Source: Desulfurococcales archaeon
GTDB lineage: Archaea > Thermoproteota > Thermoprotei_A > CAZTBM01 > SZUA-1508
Direction: 5' to 3'
Assembly: GCA_015661855.1 (NCBI GenBank)
Contig: DQVH01000070.1
Span: 1-14,116, forward strand
DNA: 14,116 nt
Each line of letters starts with the position of its first letter. Position 1 is the first letter of the stretch. The position numbers were made by a program, and so were the translations under genes. Under the pieces are notes generated by a model. The model worked only from the letters and a program-made list of their open reading frames with translations, searched no databases and had not been told where the DNA came from. This document shows, one piece after another, positions 6,995 through 14,116 of the stretch.

Positions 6995-7077
6995 TTTAAG
7001 CGGTAATAGTGGTAAAGCTACTTGACATTATCCTGTTCATGTCAACGTTAATACTATTAGCTAAAATTACCGTTAAA
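6995..7077. repeat. Nested inverted repeats upstream of the Liv-type operon
   Basis: Three pairs of arms nest in order. The outer pair is TTTAA-g-CGGTAAT (6995-7007) with ATTACCGTTAAA (7066-7077), 12 pairs with one bulged G at 7000. The middle pair is AGCTA (7016-7020) with TAGCT (7058-7062). The inner pair is TTGACAT (7022-7028) with ATGTCAA (7039-7045), 7 pairs with a 10-base loop. The whole lies just upstream of the TATA of the next operon, so it is not in that operon's leader. It may be a compound operator or an independent or read-through structured RNA. Confidence 0.5.
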
Positions 7078-7102
7078 AACTGAACTCTAGGCTATTGAAA
7101 GA

Positions 7103-7122
7103 TAAAATCTTATAAAATTTTA
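7103..7122 (+). promoter_or_regulatory. TATA promoter of the Liv-type operon
   Basis: CTTATAAA at 7109-7116 is a strong archaeal TATA box, flanked by TAAAAT (7103-7108) and ATTTTA (7117-7122), which are reverse complements. Transcription would begin near 7135-7142 and give a leader of about 30 bases containing GAGG at 7155-7158, ten bases before the ATG at 7169. Confidence 0.6.
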
Positions 7123-7168
7123 AAAACATAAATAATTCCAGACAGGGGCCTCTTGAGGGCTGGTTATT

Positions 7169-8581
7169 ATGGGTGAAGTGTCAAGGAGGGATTTTATTAA
7201 GGGGTTGATTGGTGGCTTAATTGTAGGTGGTATTGTTGGTGCTGCTGGAGGCTATGTAGCAACACCACCAAGAGAAAAAACAGTAACCATTGAGAAGACG
7301 GTGGCTACTGGTACTCCGAAAACTCAGACTGTAACGGTAACTGAAACTGTTACAGCTAAGCCTTCAGCTAGAAAGGTGCCATCAAAGCCTATTAAGCTAG
7401 GTGTTATTACCGTGCTTACCGGTCCTGGTGCTATGCTCTTTAGTACTGGGCTTAAAGCTTTAGAGATGGAGGTTGAAAAAATTAATGCTCAGGGTGGTAT
7501 TCTCGGTAGGAAGATTAAGTTGATAGTTAGGGATTCTGGAGGTAAACCTGACAAGTGTATTGAGCATTTTAAACGTCTTGTTACTGAGGAGGGTGTTGAC
7601 TATATTACTGTTGGAGCTACTAGTGCTGAAGCTTGTGCTCTAGCACCTATAGCTGAGGAGTTAGGTGTACTCACACTAATACAGGAGGGTACAGCAACAA
7701 AACTATTTGAGGAGATAGATCCACACCCGAAATACGTGTTTAGAATAGACAATTATGATGCACTAGATGCAATAAGCCATGCAATAGCGATACATAGGAC
7801 TTGGCCTGATGCTAGAAAGTTTGCAGTTATAGGTGCAGACTACGTATGGGGTCATGACGAATGGAATATCATTACCACTGTTCTTAAAAAGCTGGTTCCA
7901 GATATGGAGATTGTTGCTGAAGCATGGCCACCACTATTTGCTAAAGACTATTCAGCACACATATCGAAAGTGTTAGCAGCTAAACCAGACGTAGTAGAGT
8001 TATGTCTATGGGGTGGAGACTTAGTAACATGTATTAAGCAGGGTATAGGCTATGGACTATTCAAACAGTGTAGAGTATCATCTGTTACTGGTGGAGAGTA
8101 CATTTGGGGTTTAGGTACTGAGTGTCCTGAAGGTATACTCTGTAGTACAAGATACTACTTCCTATATCCACCATGGGATAGATGGCCTCTTAATAGAGAG
8201 TTTAATGAGGAGTTCCATAGGAGATACCCCAATGTACGTGGAGGATACCCTGGATTCAACTGTAACTCAGCATATACAGCTATACATGCACTTAAACTTG
8301 CAATAGAGAAGGCATACACTATAGTTGGTGGATGGCCTACAACAGAGGAGATAATATCTGTAATGGAGAACCTTATGGTGCCAACACCTGGAGGATACAG
8401 GTACTTTAGAAAGGAGGATCACCAAATGCTAGGCTATGCTGTTTCAGGTTTAACTAAGGTGTCTAAAGAGTTTGGATTTGCAATACTAGATCCAGTATGG
8501 GTTGTAACACCAGAGGAGATGACACCACCACCAGGTGTTAAGTGGAAAGAGTGGGTTGAATCGTGGAGGAGGAAAGAGTAA
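7169..8581 (+). CDS. livJ: LivJ-type extracellular substrate-binding protein with Tat signal
   Basis: This 470-residue protein captures solute outside the cell and delivers it to the downstream permeases. The N-terminus has a twin-arginine motif, SRRDFIKG at 5-12, followed by a hydrophobic Gly-rich segment (13-31), which predicts folded export by the Tat route. No lipobox cysteine follows, so the segment may stay as a membrane anchor. Residues 35-75 form a Thr/Val/Lys-rich stalk, common in archaeal surface binding proteins. From about 75 the chain is a type I periplasmic-binding fold of the Leu/Ile/Val-receptor family (Peripla_BP_6), recognisable by KLGVITVLTGPGAML, NAQGGILGRKIKLIVRDSGG and the following helix. 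The family binds branched-chain amino acids, amides, urea and other small ligands; the substrate here is not determined. It is the first gene of a five-gene operon, with ATG 7169 behind GAGG. Confidence 0.92.
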   Translation: MGEVSRRDFIKGLIGGLIVGGIVGAAGGYVATPPREKTVTIEKTVATGTPKTQTVTVTETVTAKPSARKVPSKPIKLGVITVLTGPGAMLFSTGLKALEMEVEKINAQGGILGRKIKLIVRDSGGKPDKCIEHFKRLVTEEGVDYITVGATSAEACALAPIAEELGVLTLIQEGTATKLFEEIDPHPKYVFRIDNYDALDAISHAIAIHRTWPDARKFAVIGADYVWGHDEWNIITTVLKKLVPDMEIVAEAWPPLFAKDYSAHISKVLAAKPDVVELCLWGGDLVTCIKQGIGYGLFKQCRVSSVTGGEYIWGLGTECPEGILCSTRYYFLYPPWDRWPLNREFNEEFHRRYPNVRGGYPGFNCNSAYTAIHALKLAIEKAYTIVGGWPTTEEIISVMENLMVPTPGGYRYFRKEDHQMLGYAVSGLTKVSKEFGFAILDPVWVVTPEEMTPPPGVKWKEWVESWRRKE

Positions 8582-8607
8582 CATCCTATATGTAGCTGGT
8601 GTAGACT

Positions 8608-9486
8608 ATGATGTGGATGTTAAGGTTTATTCTAGACGGGTTTTTCTATGCCTCCATACTATTCCTTATATCATCAGGTTTAACACTCATATTCAGTGTA
8701 GCTGGCATAATAAATTTAGCTCATGGATGTCTCTACATGCTTGGAGCATACATTGCAGCCACCCTTATAAAGTCACTAATAGATACTCCATACGCTATTC
8801 TAGCATTCCCGGTAGCAGCATTTATAGTTGGATTACTAGGTTTATTCATTGAGAGGTTTATTATAAGGTGGATTTATGGTAGAGACCTTGTATACCAGTT
8901 ACTACTAACATTCGGTTTAGCACTAATACTAAGTGATATAACACGTATAGTCTTCGGAACAGAGCCCATATACGTAACTAAACTCTACATTAACACTGGA
9001 GTAATAGATATACTCGGTAGCTTCTATCCAGTCTACAACTTTATAGTTATCATAGTCTCTCTCATTATAGGCTGTCTAATATGGATTATACTGTATAAGA
9101 CTAGGATTGGTATGATGATACGTGCTTGTGCTCTCGATAGGGAAATGAGTGAAGCTATAGGATTGAATACGGGTAATGTATTCTCACTTACATTCCTTAT
9201 GGGGGCTATACTTGCAGGTATTAGTGGAGCACTAGTTGTACCCCAGTCAGCTGCTATGCTGGGTATTGATGCTGATGCACTAGTAGAGTCATTCATAGTC
9301 ATAGTTATAGGTGGTGTAGGTAGTATTAAGGGTGCATTTATAGGTTCACTACTAATAGGTTTAATTAGGTCATTTGGTATAGTATTCTTTCCTGAAATAG
9401 AGCTTGCAATAGCATATCTAGTTATGATAGTAGTGTTACTGGTTAGACCTCGTGGCCTATTTGGTAGAGAGTTTAGGGTGGCTTAG
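8608..9486 (+). CDS. livH: LivH-type ABC permease
   Basis: This membrane subunit of the Liv-type importer has 292 residues, the usual LivH size, and about 8 hydrophobic segments. Family hallmarks are the N-terminal ILDGFFYASILFLISSGLTL stretch, INLAHG early in the chain, the cytoplasmic coupling stretch RACALDREMSEAIGL, GGVGSIKGAFIGSLLIG, and a C-terminal LLVRPRGLFG. It follows the binding-protein gene after 26 bases. GGTG at 8598-8601 lies six bases before ATG 8608 and nine before ATG 8611, so either adjacent Met may be used; a third ATG at 8617 is less likely. Confidence 0.93.
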   Translation: MMWMLRFILDGFFYASILFLISSGLTLIFSVAGIINLAHGCLYMLGAYIAATLIKSLIDTPYAILAFPVAAFIVGLLGLFIERFIIRWIYGRDLVYQLLLTFGLALILSDITRIVFGTEPIYVTKLYINTGVIDILGSFYPVYNFIVIIVSLIIGCLIWIILYKTRIGMMIRACALDREMSEAIGLNTGNVFSLTFLMGAILAGISGALVVPQSAAMLGIDADALVESFIVIVIGGVGSIKGAFIGSLLIGLIRSFGIVFFPEIELAIAYLVMIVVLLVRPRGLFGREFRVA

Positions 9487-9489
9487 GCT

Positions 9490-10452
9490 ATGGGCTTCCA
9501 GAATACATTATACTGTAAAGTGTTAGTGTTGACGTGTATACTTCTACTACTTAGTATACCATTAGCTGGCTCAAGCTATCTAAACTTTCTAGCCTGTATG
9601 GCATTAGTTTACTCGATATGGGCTTTAGGGTACAACCTCCTACTTGGATATACTGGTTTACTCTCATTCGGTCATGGAGCATACTTTGGTTTAGGAGCAT
9701 ACACTGTAGCTATACTTACTACAAGATATTCTATTCAGAGTTTACCAGTAGTTTTGGGTACTGCTATTCTAGTATCGACATTTTTCGGTACAATTATAGG
9801 GTATCTATGTGCTAGACATGTAGCAAAATACTTTGCACTACTAACACTAGCATTTAGCCAGTTATTCTACGCTTTAACATTTAAACTGTATAAGTGGACT
9901 GGTGGTAGTGATGGTATAGGTGTTAAACCGTTAAAACTTCTAGGTTTAGAGTTTAGTGGTATTGGGGATACCGTAAGCTACTACTACCTAGTACTACTAT
10001 TCTTCCTTCTATCACTCTATACTAGTTGGAGGATAGTTAACTCACCATTTGGTAAAGCTCTACAAGCTATAAGAGATAACCCATTGAAAGCTGAATCTAT
10101 AGGTATACCTGTTAAGAGGTATAAGTGGTATGCATTTATAGTGTCAACAGTATACTCTGGACTTGCTGGAGCACTCTATGCTCCACTCTTTGGCCATGTG
10201 GTTCCAGACTTATTCCACTTCTCATTCTCAGGTGAAGTACTATTTGCAACACTACTTGGAGGTCATAGGATATTTATTGGGCCTGTTATTGGAGCTATAG
10301 TATTCACTATTGCTAGAAGCTATATTACAGCAGTAACTATATACTGGCCTCTAGTCTTAGGTTTACTACTAGTTATTGTAGCTTTATTCTTCCCCCATGG
10401 GGTAATAGGTACACTATATACTACTCTTAAGGGGAGGTTTAGAAGGCTATGA
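9490..10452 (+). CDS. livM: LivM-type ABC permease
   Basis: This is the second membrane subunit of the Liv-type importer, 320 residues. It carries the LivM hallmarks YSIWALGYNLLLGYTGLLSFGHGAYFGLGAY (in overlapping pieces around residues 36-66), the coupling stretch AIRDNPLKAESIGIPVKRYKW, and ATLLGGHRIFIGPVIGA, where the family often has GG.GT..GP. About 8-9 hydrophobic segments are visible. ATG 9490 follows the livH stop after three bases, with GGTG at 9477-9480 nine bases upstream. Its stop codon overlaps the next start in ATGA. Confidence 0.93.
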   Translation: MGFQNTLYCKVLVLTCILLLLSIPLAGSSYLNFLACMALVYSIWALGYNLLLGYTGLLSFGHGAYFGLGAYTVAILTTRYSIQSLPVVLGTAILVSTFFGTIIGYLCARHVAKYFALLTLAFSQLFYALTFKLYKWTGGSDGIGVKPLKLLGLEFSGIGDTVSYYYLVLLFFLLSLYTSWRIVNSPFGKALQAIRDNPLKAESIGIPVKRYKWYAFIVSTVYSGLAGALYAPLFGHVVPDLFHFSFSGEVLFATLLGGHRIFIGPVIGAIVFTIARSYITAVTIYWPLVLGLLLVIVALFFPHGVIGTLYTTLKGRFRRL

Positions 10453-11204
10453 GGGGTATTCTGGTAACTAAGAGTTTAACTAAGTTTTTTGGAGGGTTTA
10501 AAGCTGTAGATAATGTTAATCTAACACTACATGAGGGTACAGTAACATCAATAGTGGGACCTAATGGTGCAGGTAAAACAACACTACTAAACATGATTAG
10601 TGGTGTAGTAAAGCCGTCAAGTGGTAGAATATACTTTATGGGTAGGGATATTACGGGTCTACCAGTACATAAAATAGTTAGAATGGGTATTGCTAGAGGA
10701 TTCCAAATACCATGTGTATGTAGTAACCTTACAACACTAGATAATGTTAGAGTAGCAGTACTATCACGTATGGGTAAACTCTGTAACATGTTTAAACTAG
10801 TTGATGGCGATGGAGAGGTATACTCTAAAGCTACTGAAATACTTAAAACATTTGGACTCTACGATAAGAGGGATCTACTAGCACAAGACCTATCCCATGG
10901 CGATAGGAAACTACTAGATATCGCTATGGCTTTTGCTTTAGAGCCAAAACTAATACTACTAGATGAGCCAACTAGTGGTGTTAGTAGTAGTGAGAAGAAT
11001 AGGATTATGAAGACCGTTGAGAAGGTTATACGTGAAAAAGGTATAACAGCATTAATAGTGGAACACGATATGGATATAGTATTCTCATACTCTGATAGAA
11101 TTATAGTAATGTATGATGGTAAAATCATAGCTGATGGAGAACCGGAAGAGATAATGTCTGATAGAAGGATTGAATCACTACTCTTAGGGTGTGAGAGGTT
11201 ATGA
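10449..11204 (+). CDS. livG: LivG-type ABC ATP-binding subunit
   Basis: This cytoplasmic ATPase of the Liv-type importer has 251 residues, the normal LivG length. Visible motifs are Walker A GPNGAGKT (37-44), signature LSHGDRK (about 148-154, a variant of LSYGQQR), Walker B LILLDE (about 168-173) followed by PTSGVSSSE, and the switch His in VEHDMD. The helical region contains RGFQIPCVCSNLTTLDNVRVA, matching the LivG Q-loop region (RTFQ). Start ATG 10449 overlaps the livM stop as ATGA and is preceded by GGAGGT at 10433-10438, so translational coupling is likely. It should pair with the LivF-type protein as a heterodimer. Confidence 0.94.
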   Translation: MRGILVTKSLTKFFGGFKAVDNVNLTLHEGTVTSIVGPNGAGKTTLLNMISGVVKPSSGRIYFMGRDITGLPVHKIVRMGIARGFQIPCVCSNLTTLDNVRVAVLSRMGKLCNMFKLVDGDGEVYSKATEILKTFGLYDKRDLLAQDLSHGDRKLLDIAMAFALEPKLILLDEPTSGVSSSEKNRIMKTVEKVIREKGITALIVEHDMDIVFSYSDRIIVMYDGKIIADGEPEEIMSDRRIESLLLGCERL

Positions 11205-11899
11205 TCTTAGAGGTAAAGAGTGTACATGTAGAATTGAATGGTGTTAGAATATTGAGAGGTGTATCATTGAGTGTTGGGAGAGGAGAGATAGTAATGCTTA
11301 TTGGTAGAAATGGTGCTGGAAAAACTACCACTATTAAGAGTATAATGGGTTTAGTACCAGTTAAATCCGGTAGGATAGTATTTGATGGTAGAGATATTAC
11401 TGGTATGAAAACTCATAAGATTGCTAGAATGGGTATAGGGTATGCTCCAGAGGATAGAAGAGTGTTTGCCGATTTAACAGTTGAAGAGAATATTGAGATA
11501 GCTATAGGTAATCCTAGTGAGAGAGATGAAATACTTAGAGAAGTCTACACCATATTCCCCGACTTAAAAAGGTTAGCTTCAAGGAGGAGTGGATATCTAA
11601 GTGGTGGTGAGCAGAAAATGCTGGCTATCGCTAGAGCTTTAGCGTTAAAACCTAAACTACTACTACTCGATGAACCATTTGAGGGTTTAGCACCACTAGT
11701 TGTTAGGAGACTTTACGAGTCAATATGGAAGATTAGGGAGAAGGGTATATCGATATTGATAGCTGAATCGAATATTACACATGTACCTAAACTTGCTGAT
11801 AGAGTTTACGTTATTGAGAGAGGTGAAATAGTATTTGAGGGTTCACCTGAGGAGACATTGAAGAGTGAGAGAGTACTTAAAATCCTAAGGGGGTACTAG
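11201..11899 (+). CDS. livF: LivF-type ABC ATP-binding subunit
   Basis: This is the second cytoplasmic ATPase of the importer, 232 residues, typical for LivF. Motifs are Walker A GRNGAGKT (35-42), the LivF Q-loop region GYAPEDRRVFADLTVEEN, signature LSGGEQKMLAIARAL from about residue 133, and Walker B LLLLDEPFEGLAP. The switch position appears as AESN rather than a His-containing stretch, a common LivF trait (EQN). Its ATG overlaps the livG stop as ATGA; GGTG at 11188-11191 lies nine bases upstream. It ends the operon and converges on the RNase Z-like gene with only 12 bases between stop codons. Confidence 0.94.
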   Translation: MILEVKSVHVELNGVRILRGVSLSVGRGEIVMLIGRNGAGKTTTIKSIMGLVPVKSGRIVFDGRDITGMKTHKIARMGIGYAPEDRRVFADLTVEENIEIAIGNPSERDEILREVYTIFPDLKRLASRRSGYLSGGEQKMLAIARALALKPKLLLLDEPFEGLAPLVVRRLYESIWKIREKGISILIAESNITHVPKLADRVYVIERGEIVFEGSPEETLKSERVLKILRGY

Positions 11900-11911
11900 T
11901 ATACAACCTGC

Positions 11912-12682
11912 TTAAACGTATATTTCATCTAGATCTGATGGAACTATAACTTCTAGTCTACCCACGTTAAACCTTTTATTAGTGAATTTTTGGAGTCCTA
12001 GGTGGAATAGTATTAGCTTTTTAACTTTAGCTTTAGCGGCAACCTCTATAGCATGTTTAACTGTTGAGTGGCCTAGACTTACTGCTAAATCCTCTTCACC
12101 CTCACTAAACGATGCCTCGTATACTAGTATGTCTGCACCAGAACTGAAGTCTATAATTCTACTTGTAGGCTTTGTATCACCAGAGTAGACTATAACCTTT
12201 CCACTACTCCTTGTTATAAGCTTGTATGCTACTGATGGTACTGAGTGTTCCATCTCCATAGCGTATACTTCAACATAGTCATCACTGTATACTGGTTTCC
12301 CACCTGAAACCTCCCTGAAGAAGTTGTATTCGAGTATTACACTCTCCCTTAACCCACCATAGTTTAAGAATAACTCTCTAACCTGTTTTTCACACCAGTA
12401 TGGTGCGTAAACTCTAATACTACCCTTCCCGGTAACACCAGCACTATAGAGGTTTATGATTAAACCGGGTAACCCTAATACGTGATCTCCATGACGGTGT
12501 GTTATAAATATAGCTTTCAACTTGTGAGGGTTAAGTTTAGCCTTAAAGAACTGTCTTGAAGTATACTCTCCAACATCAAACATGTAGTATCCTACACCTA
12601 AATCCACTATTATTGAAGGGAAACCCCTATCAGGTGTTGAAACATAGCCTCCACTACCTAGAATAACTATTCTCAGTCTCAT
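11912..12682 (-). CDS. RNase Z-like metallo-beta-lactamase hydrolase, exosite absent
   Basis: This 256-residue metallo-beta-lactamase-fold protein is of the RNase Z/ElaC group. All expected zinc ligands are visible: HRHGDH with His62, His64, Asp66 and His67, then His146 in HSVPSVAY, Asp169 in YSGDT, and His227 in LFHLG, plus the group-specific GHST (204-207, His205). RNase Z cuts the 3' trailer from tRNA precursors. However, His146 and Asp169 are only 23 residues apart. In canonical bacterial and archaeal RNase Z the interval is about 70 because of the flexible arm that grips tRNA, so this protein lacks that exosite and may act on another phosphoester or RNA. Start ATG 12682 is supported by GGTGAT eight bases upstream, inside a short CTGGT-ATC-ACCAG palindrome. 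It probably follows tmcA in one transcript. Confidence 0.85.
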   Translation of the reverse strand: MRLRIVILGSGGYVSTPDRGFPSIIVDLGVGYYMFDVGEYTSRQFFKAKLNPHKLKAIFITHRHGDHVLGLPGLIINLYSAGVTGKGSIRVYAPYWCEKQVRELFLNYGGLRESVILEYNFFREVSGGKPVYSDDYVEVYAMEMEHSVPSVAYKLITRSSGKVIVYSGDTKPTSRIIDFSSGADILVYEASFSEGEEDLAVSLGHSTVKHAIEVAAKAKVKKLILFHLGLQKFTNKRFNVGRLEVIVPSDLDEIYV

Positions 12683-12685
12683 CAG

Positions 12686-12698
12686 CTGGTATCACCAG
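12686..12698 (-). promoter_or_regulatory. Shine-Dalgarno GGTGAT inside a small palindrome
   Basis: On the minus strand the sequence upstream of ATG 12682 reads CTGGT-GAT-ACCAG. The ribosome site GGTGAT is embedded in a 5-bp stem with a 3-base loop, so the stem would compete with ribosome binding. At high growth temperature such a short stem would be weak, so regulation is speculative; the start assignment is firm. Confidence 0.4.
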
Positions 12699-12744
12699 TT
12701 AACTACACTTAACCTTTTACACTTAGTTTTTAGGTTACTCCTCC

Positions 12745-14116
12745 TCACTTAAGTATTCTCTTGATAGCGTTATCTACTATTTCGTGAGCTTCATCAACTG
12801 ATACTCCAAGTATACTAGCTACTTCATCTAATGGTTTACCTTGAATAACACGGGCTATTATACCTGTTAACTCTCTATCACTTAGCATACTGTAGTCAAC
12901 TGTTTCTGCAAGTTTTACTAGTGTAGCTAGGTATACTGAGTCGTGTACTGTTTCAAACTCTAACTCTCCCGAAAGATACTTTTCTAGCCTCCTCTCCTGC
13001 TCTAGACTAAGCTTAATGTCGGGCTTGAAACCTACATTACAGTATTTAAGGATTAATGCTATCTTCTCTGCAGCTAAATCTCTATAGATACTGTGAGCTG
13101 AGACTAGTAGTCTCCACTTAAAAACCCTAACTACACTGTCTACTAGTGTTTTCACTTCAGTCTTTAACGCTTTAATGACAGCGATATTCTTTTCACCTGT
13201 AACTCTATTGTATCTTGGTGATATATAGAATACTCTATAGCCGTTTTTAAGCCAGAATTCTAGAACGTCATGTCTTGAGAATATACTTCCAATCCACTCA
13301 TACCCCTTACTATACGCTTCCTCCTCAAAGTGTTTGAGTAGTTTACTCCCTAAACCCCTCCTCTGTAGTTGTGGTATTACAGCTATTCTGACTATCCTTA
13401 ACCCCATACTGTTTTTGAGTTTTGGCTCGTATAGTTCAAGTTTGTTTAGTACTAGTTTTGCTGCTTTAGGGTGTTCAGGTAGCTCAGTTGAGTATTCTAG
13501 AACTGCAACTAAGTTGTCTCTAGAGGTTAAACCTCTTAGTTCATGGTGTGGTGCATCAAGCATTAATAGTATATCGTCTGGTTCATTTCTGTAATGTGCT
13601 AGTACTAGTATAGAGTATGCTTTACTGAATAGTTCAGGTTTTAGTGATAGTAGTTGAGGTTTCAAATCAACATATTCTACTGGCTGTTCTAGCTCTCTAA
13701 TTTCTGGAGGTTCAGCTTTCAACATGAATGTAGTGTAAATCCACTCCTCTAATGGGTCTCCTGGAGGATACCTTACAGGAGACTTTAACTCTCTTACAAC
13801 TAGTGGTTTAGGTAGTTGGCTTAGTAGAAGATTTGTAAAGACACGTCCACTACCCTCATACCCGTGAACTGTAGTTGATAGTATACTTTTACCACTCCTC
13901 CATGTAAGCCTTCTAGCTCTAGCAATACCTATAGCTGCAGCTTCATCTAGTACTATGAGTGGCCCTGGTTCAGCTAGACTAGGACTCTTATAGTACACTC
14001 TAAACCATGAACCCTGAACTCTATGTATTAAACCGTTAACCTCGACAACTTTACATTTAATGTTTAGTGTATTCAATCCCTTAACGAGCATCCTCATAAG
14101 GCTCTGTACACTATAG
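12745..14116 (-). CDS. tmcA: TmcA-type RNA cytidine acetyltransferase, 5' part outside the window
   Basis: This is the C-terminal part of an ATP-dependent RNA cytidine acetyltransferase (TmcA/Kre33/NAT10 family), which makes N4-acetylcytidine in tRNA and, in archaea, also rRNA. The frame stays open through 14116, so the Met at 14097 is internal and the protein continues beyond the edge; family members have about 700-800 residues and about 456 are here. Counting from that Met, helicase motif II is DEAA (51-54), followed by the diagnostic STTVHGYEGSGR (74-85) and SPVRYPPGDPLEEW (106-119). A GNAT domain has IAVIPQLQRRGLGSKLL with the acetyl-CoA loop QRRGLG (245-250), then the C-terminal tRNA-binding helical region ending at TGA 12745. 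The Walker A and N-terminal domain lie outside. It is 62 bases upstream of the RNase Z-like gene on the same strand. Confidence 0.93.
   Translation of the reverse strand, partial: YSVQSLMRMLVKGLNTLNIKCKVVEVNGLIHRVQGSWFRVYYKSPSLAEPGPLIVLDEAAAIGIARARRLTWRSGKSILSTTVHGYEGSGRVFTNLLLSQLPKPLVVRELKSPVRYPPGDPLEEWIYTTFMLKAEPPEIRELEQPVEYVDLKPQLLSLKPELFSKAYSILVLAHYRNEPDDILLMLDAPHHELRGLTSRDNLVAVLEYSTELPEHPKAAKLVLNKLELYEPKLKNSMGLRIVRIAVIPQLQRRGLGSKLLKHFEEEAYSKGYEWIGSIFSRHDVLEFWLKNGYRVFYISPRYNRVTGEKNIAVIKALKTEVKTLVDSVVRVFKWRLLVSAHSIYRDLAAEKIALILKYCNVGFKPDIKLSLEQERRLEKYLSGELEFETVHDSVYLATLVKLAETVDYSMLSDRELTGIIARVIQGKPLDEVASILGVSVDEAHEIVDNAIKRILK

Larger units (their letters stand above)
6867..7168. other. 302-bp intergenic region between two ABC operons
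   Basis: No coding frame is supported here. From left to right it holds a possible terminator hairpin tail, a pyrimidine-rich tract (6897-6947), a 9-bp perfect hairpin (6964-6984), a set of nested inverted repeats (6995-7077), a strong AT-rich promoter (7103-7122) and a Shine-Dalgarno site GAGG (7155-7158) for the binding-protein gene. The density of inverted repeats is much higher than in the other spacers of this window. Confidence 0.6.

Noticed and set aside
7145..7160. CCTC-TT-GAGG palindrome around the livJ Shine-Dalgarno
   Set aside because: The 2-base loop is too tight for a stable hairpin without opening a pair, leaving only about three pairs; it is likely a by-product of the GAGG site.
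8535..8852. Plus-strand open frame of 105 residues overlapping livJ end and livH start
   Set aside because: Its sequence is an out-of-frame reading of livH, rich in His, Ser and Trp, and the livH frame is supported by clear homology.

Overview
This window looks like a chromosomal segment of a hyperthermophilic crenarchaeon (Thermoproteota), most likely Desulfurococcales/Ignisphaera-like. The grounds are an AT-rich genome carrying a tRNA whose stems are almost all G-C, archaeal BRE/TATA promoters, GGTG/GAGG Shine-Dalgarno sites before genes inside operons, an apparently leaderless first gene, an archaeal-type ArgS and a TmcA-type RNA acetyltransferase. The exact species is inference from style only. 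CTAG tetramers (for example inside ACTAGT) are common here, unlike in many bacterial genomes.

Layout. 1-227: AT-rich spacer with a perfect hairpin at its left edge. 228-710 (+): a small dUTPase/dCTP-deaminase-fold protein whose active-site motifs appear degenerate. 791-868 (+): tRNA-Arg(GCG) with encoded CCA. 947-2932 or -3004 (-): arginyl-tRNA synthetase, convergent with the tRNA-Arg gene. 3005-3187: divergent control region containing a 10-bp perfect inverted repeat in which each arm is a TATA-like element. 3188-6866 (+): nucleoside/BMP-type ABC importer (double ATPase and two permeases) without its binding protein. 6867-7168: 302-bp spacer with a possible terminator, several nested inverted repeats and a strong promoter. 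7169-11899 (+): complete LivJHMGF-type importer (Tat-exported binding protein, two permeases, two ATPases), with short gaps and two ATGA stop/start overlaps. 11912-12682 (-): RNase Z-like metallo-beta-lactamase without the usual exosite segment. 12745 to the window end (-): the C-terminal part of TmcA, cut by the window edge.

Together: the middle 8.7 kb is a tandem of two ABC importers from related superfamilies, one probably for nucleosides or similar, the other for branched-chain amino acids, amides or similar polar compounds. Such scavenging suits a heterotrophic peptide-degrading archaeon. The flanks are RNA-informational genes: tRNA-Arg, ArgS, TmcA and an RNase Z-like hydrolase. No transposase, integrase, CRISPR array or toxin-antitoxin pair is visible, and I did not find a convincing wholly new system. 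The most useful leads are the degenerate dUTPase-like protein, the symmetric promoter palindrome, the nested repeats between the two importers and the exosite-less RNase Z-like protein.
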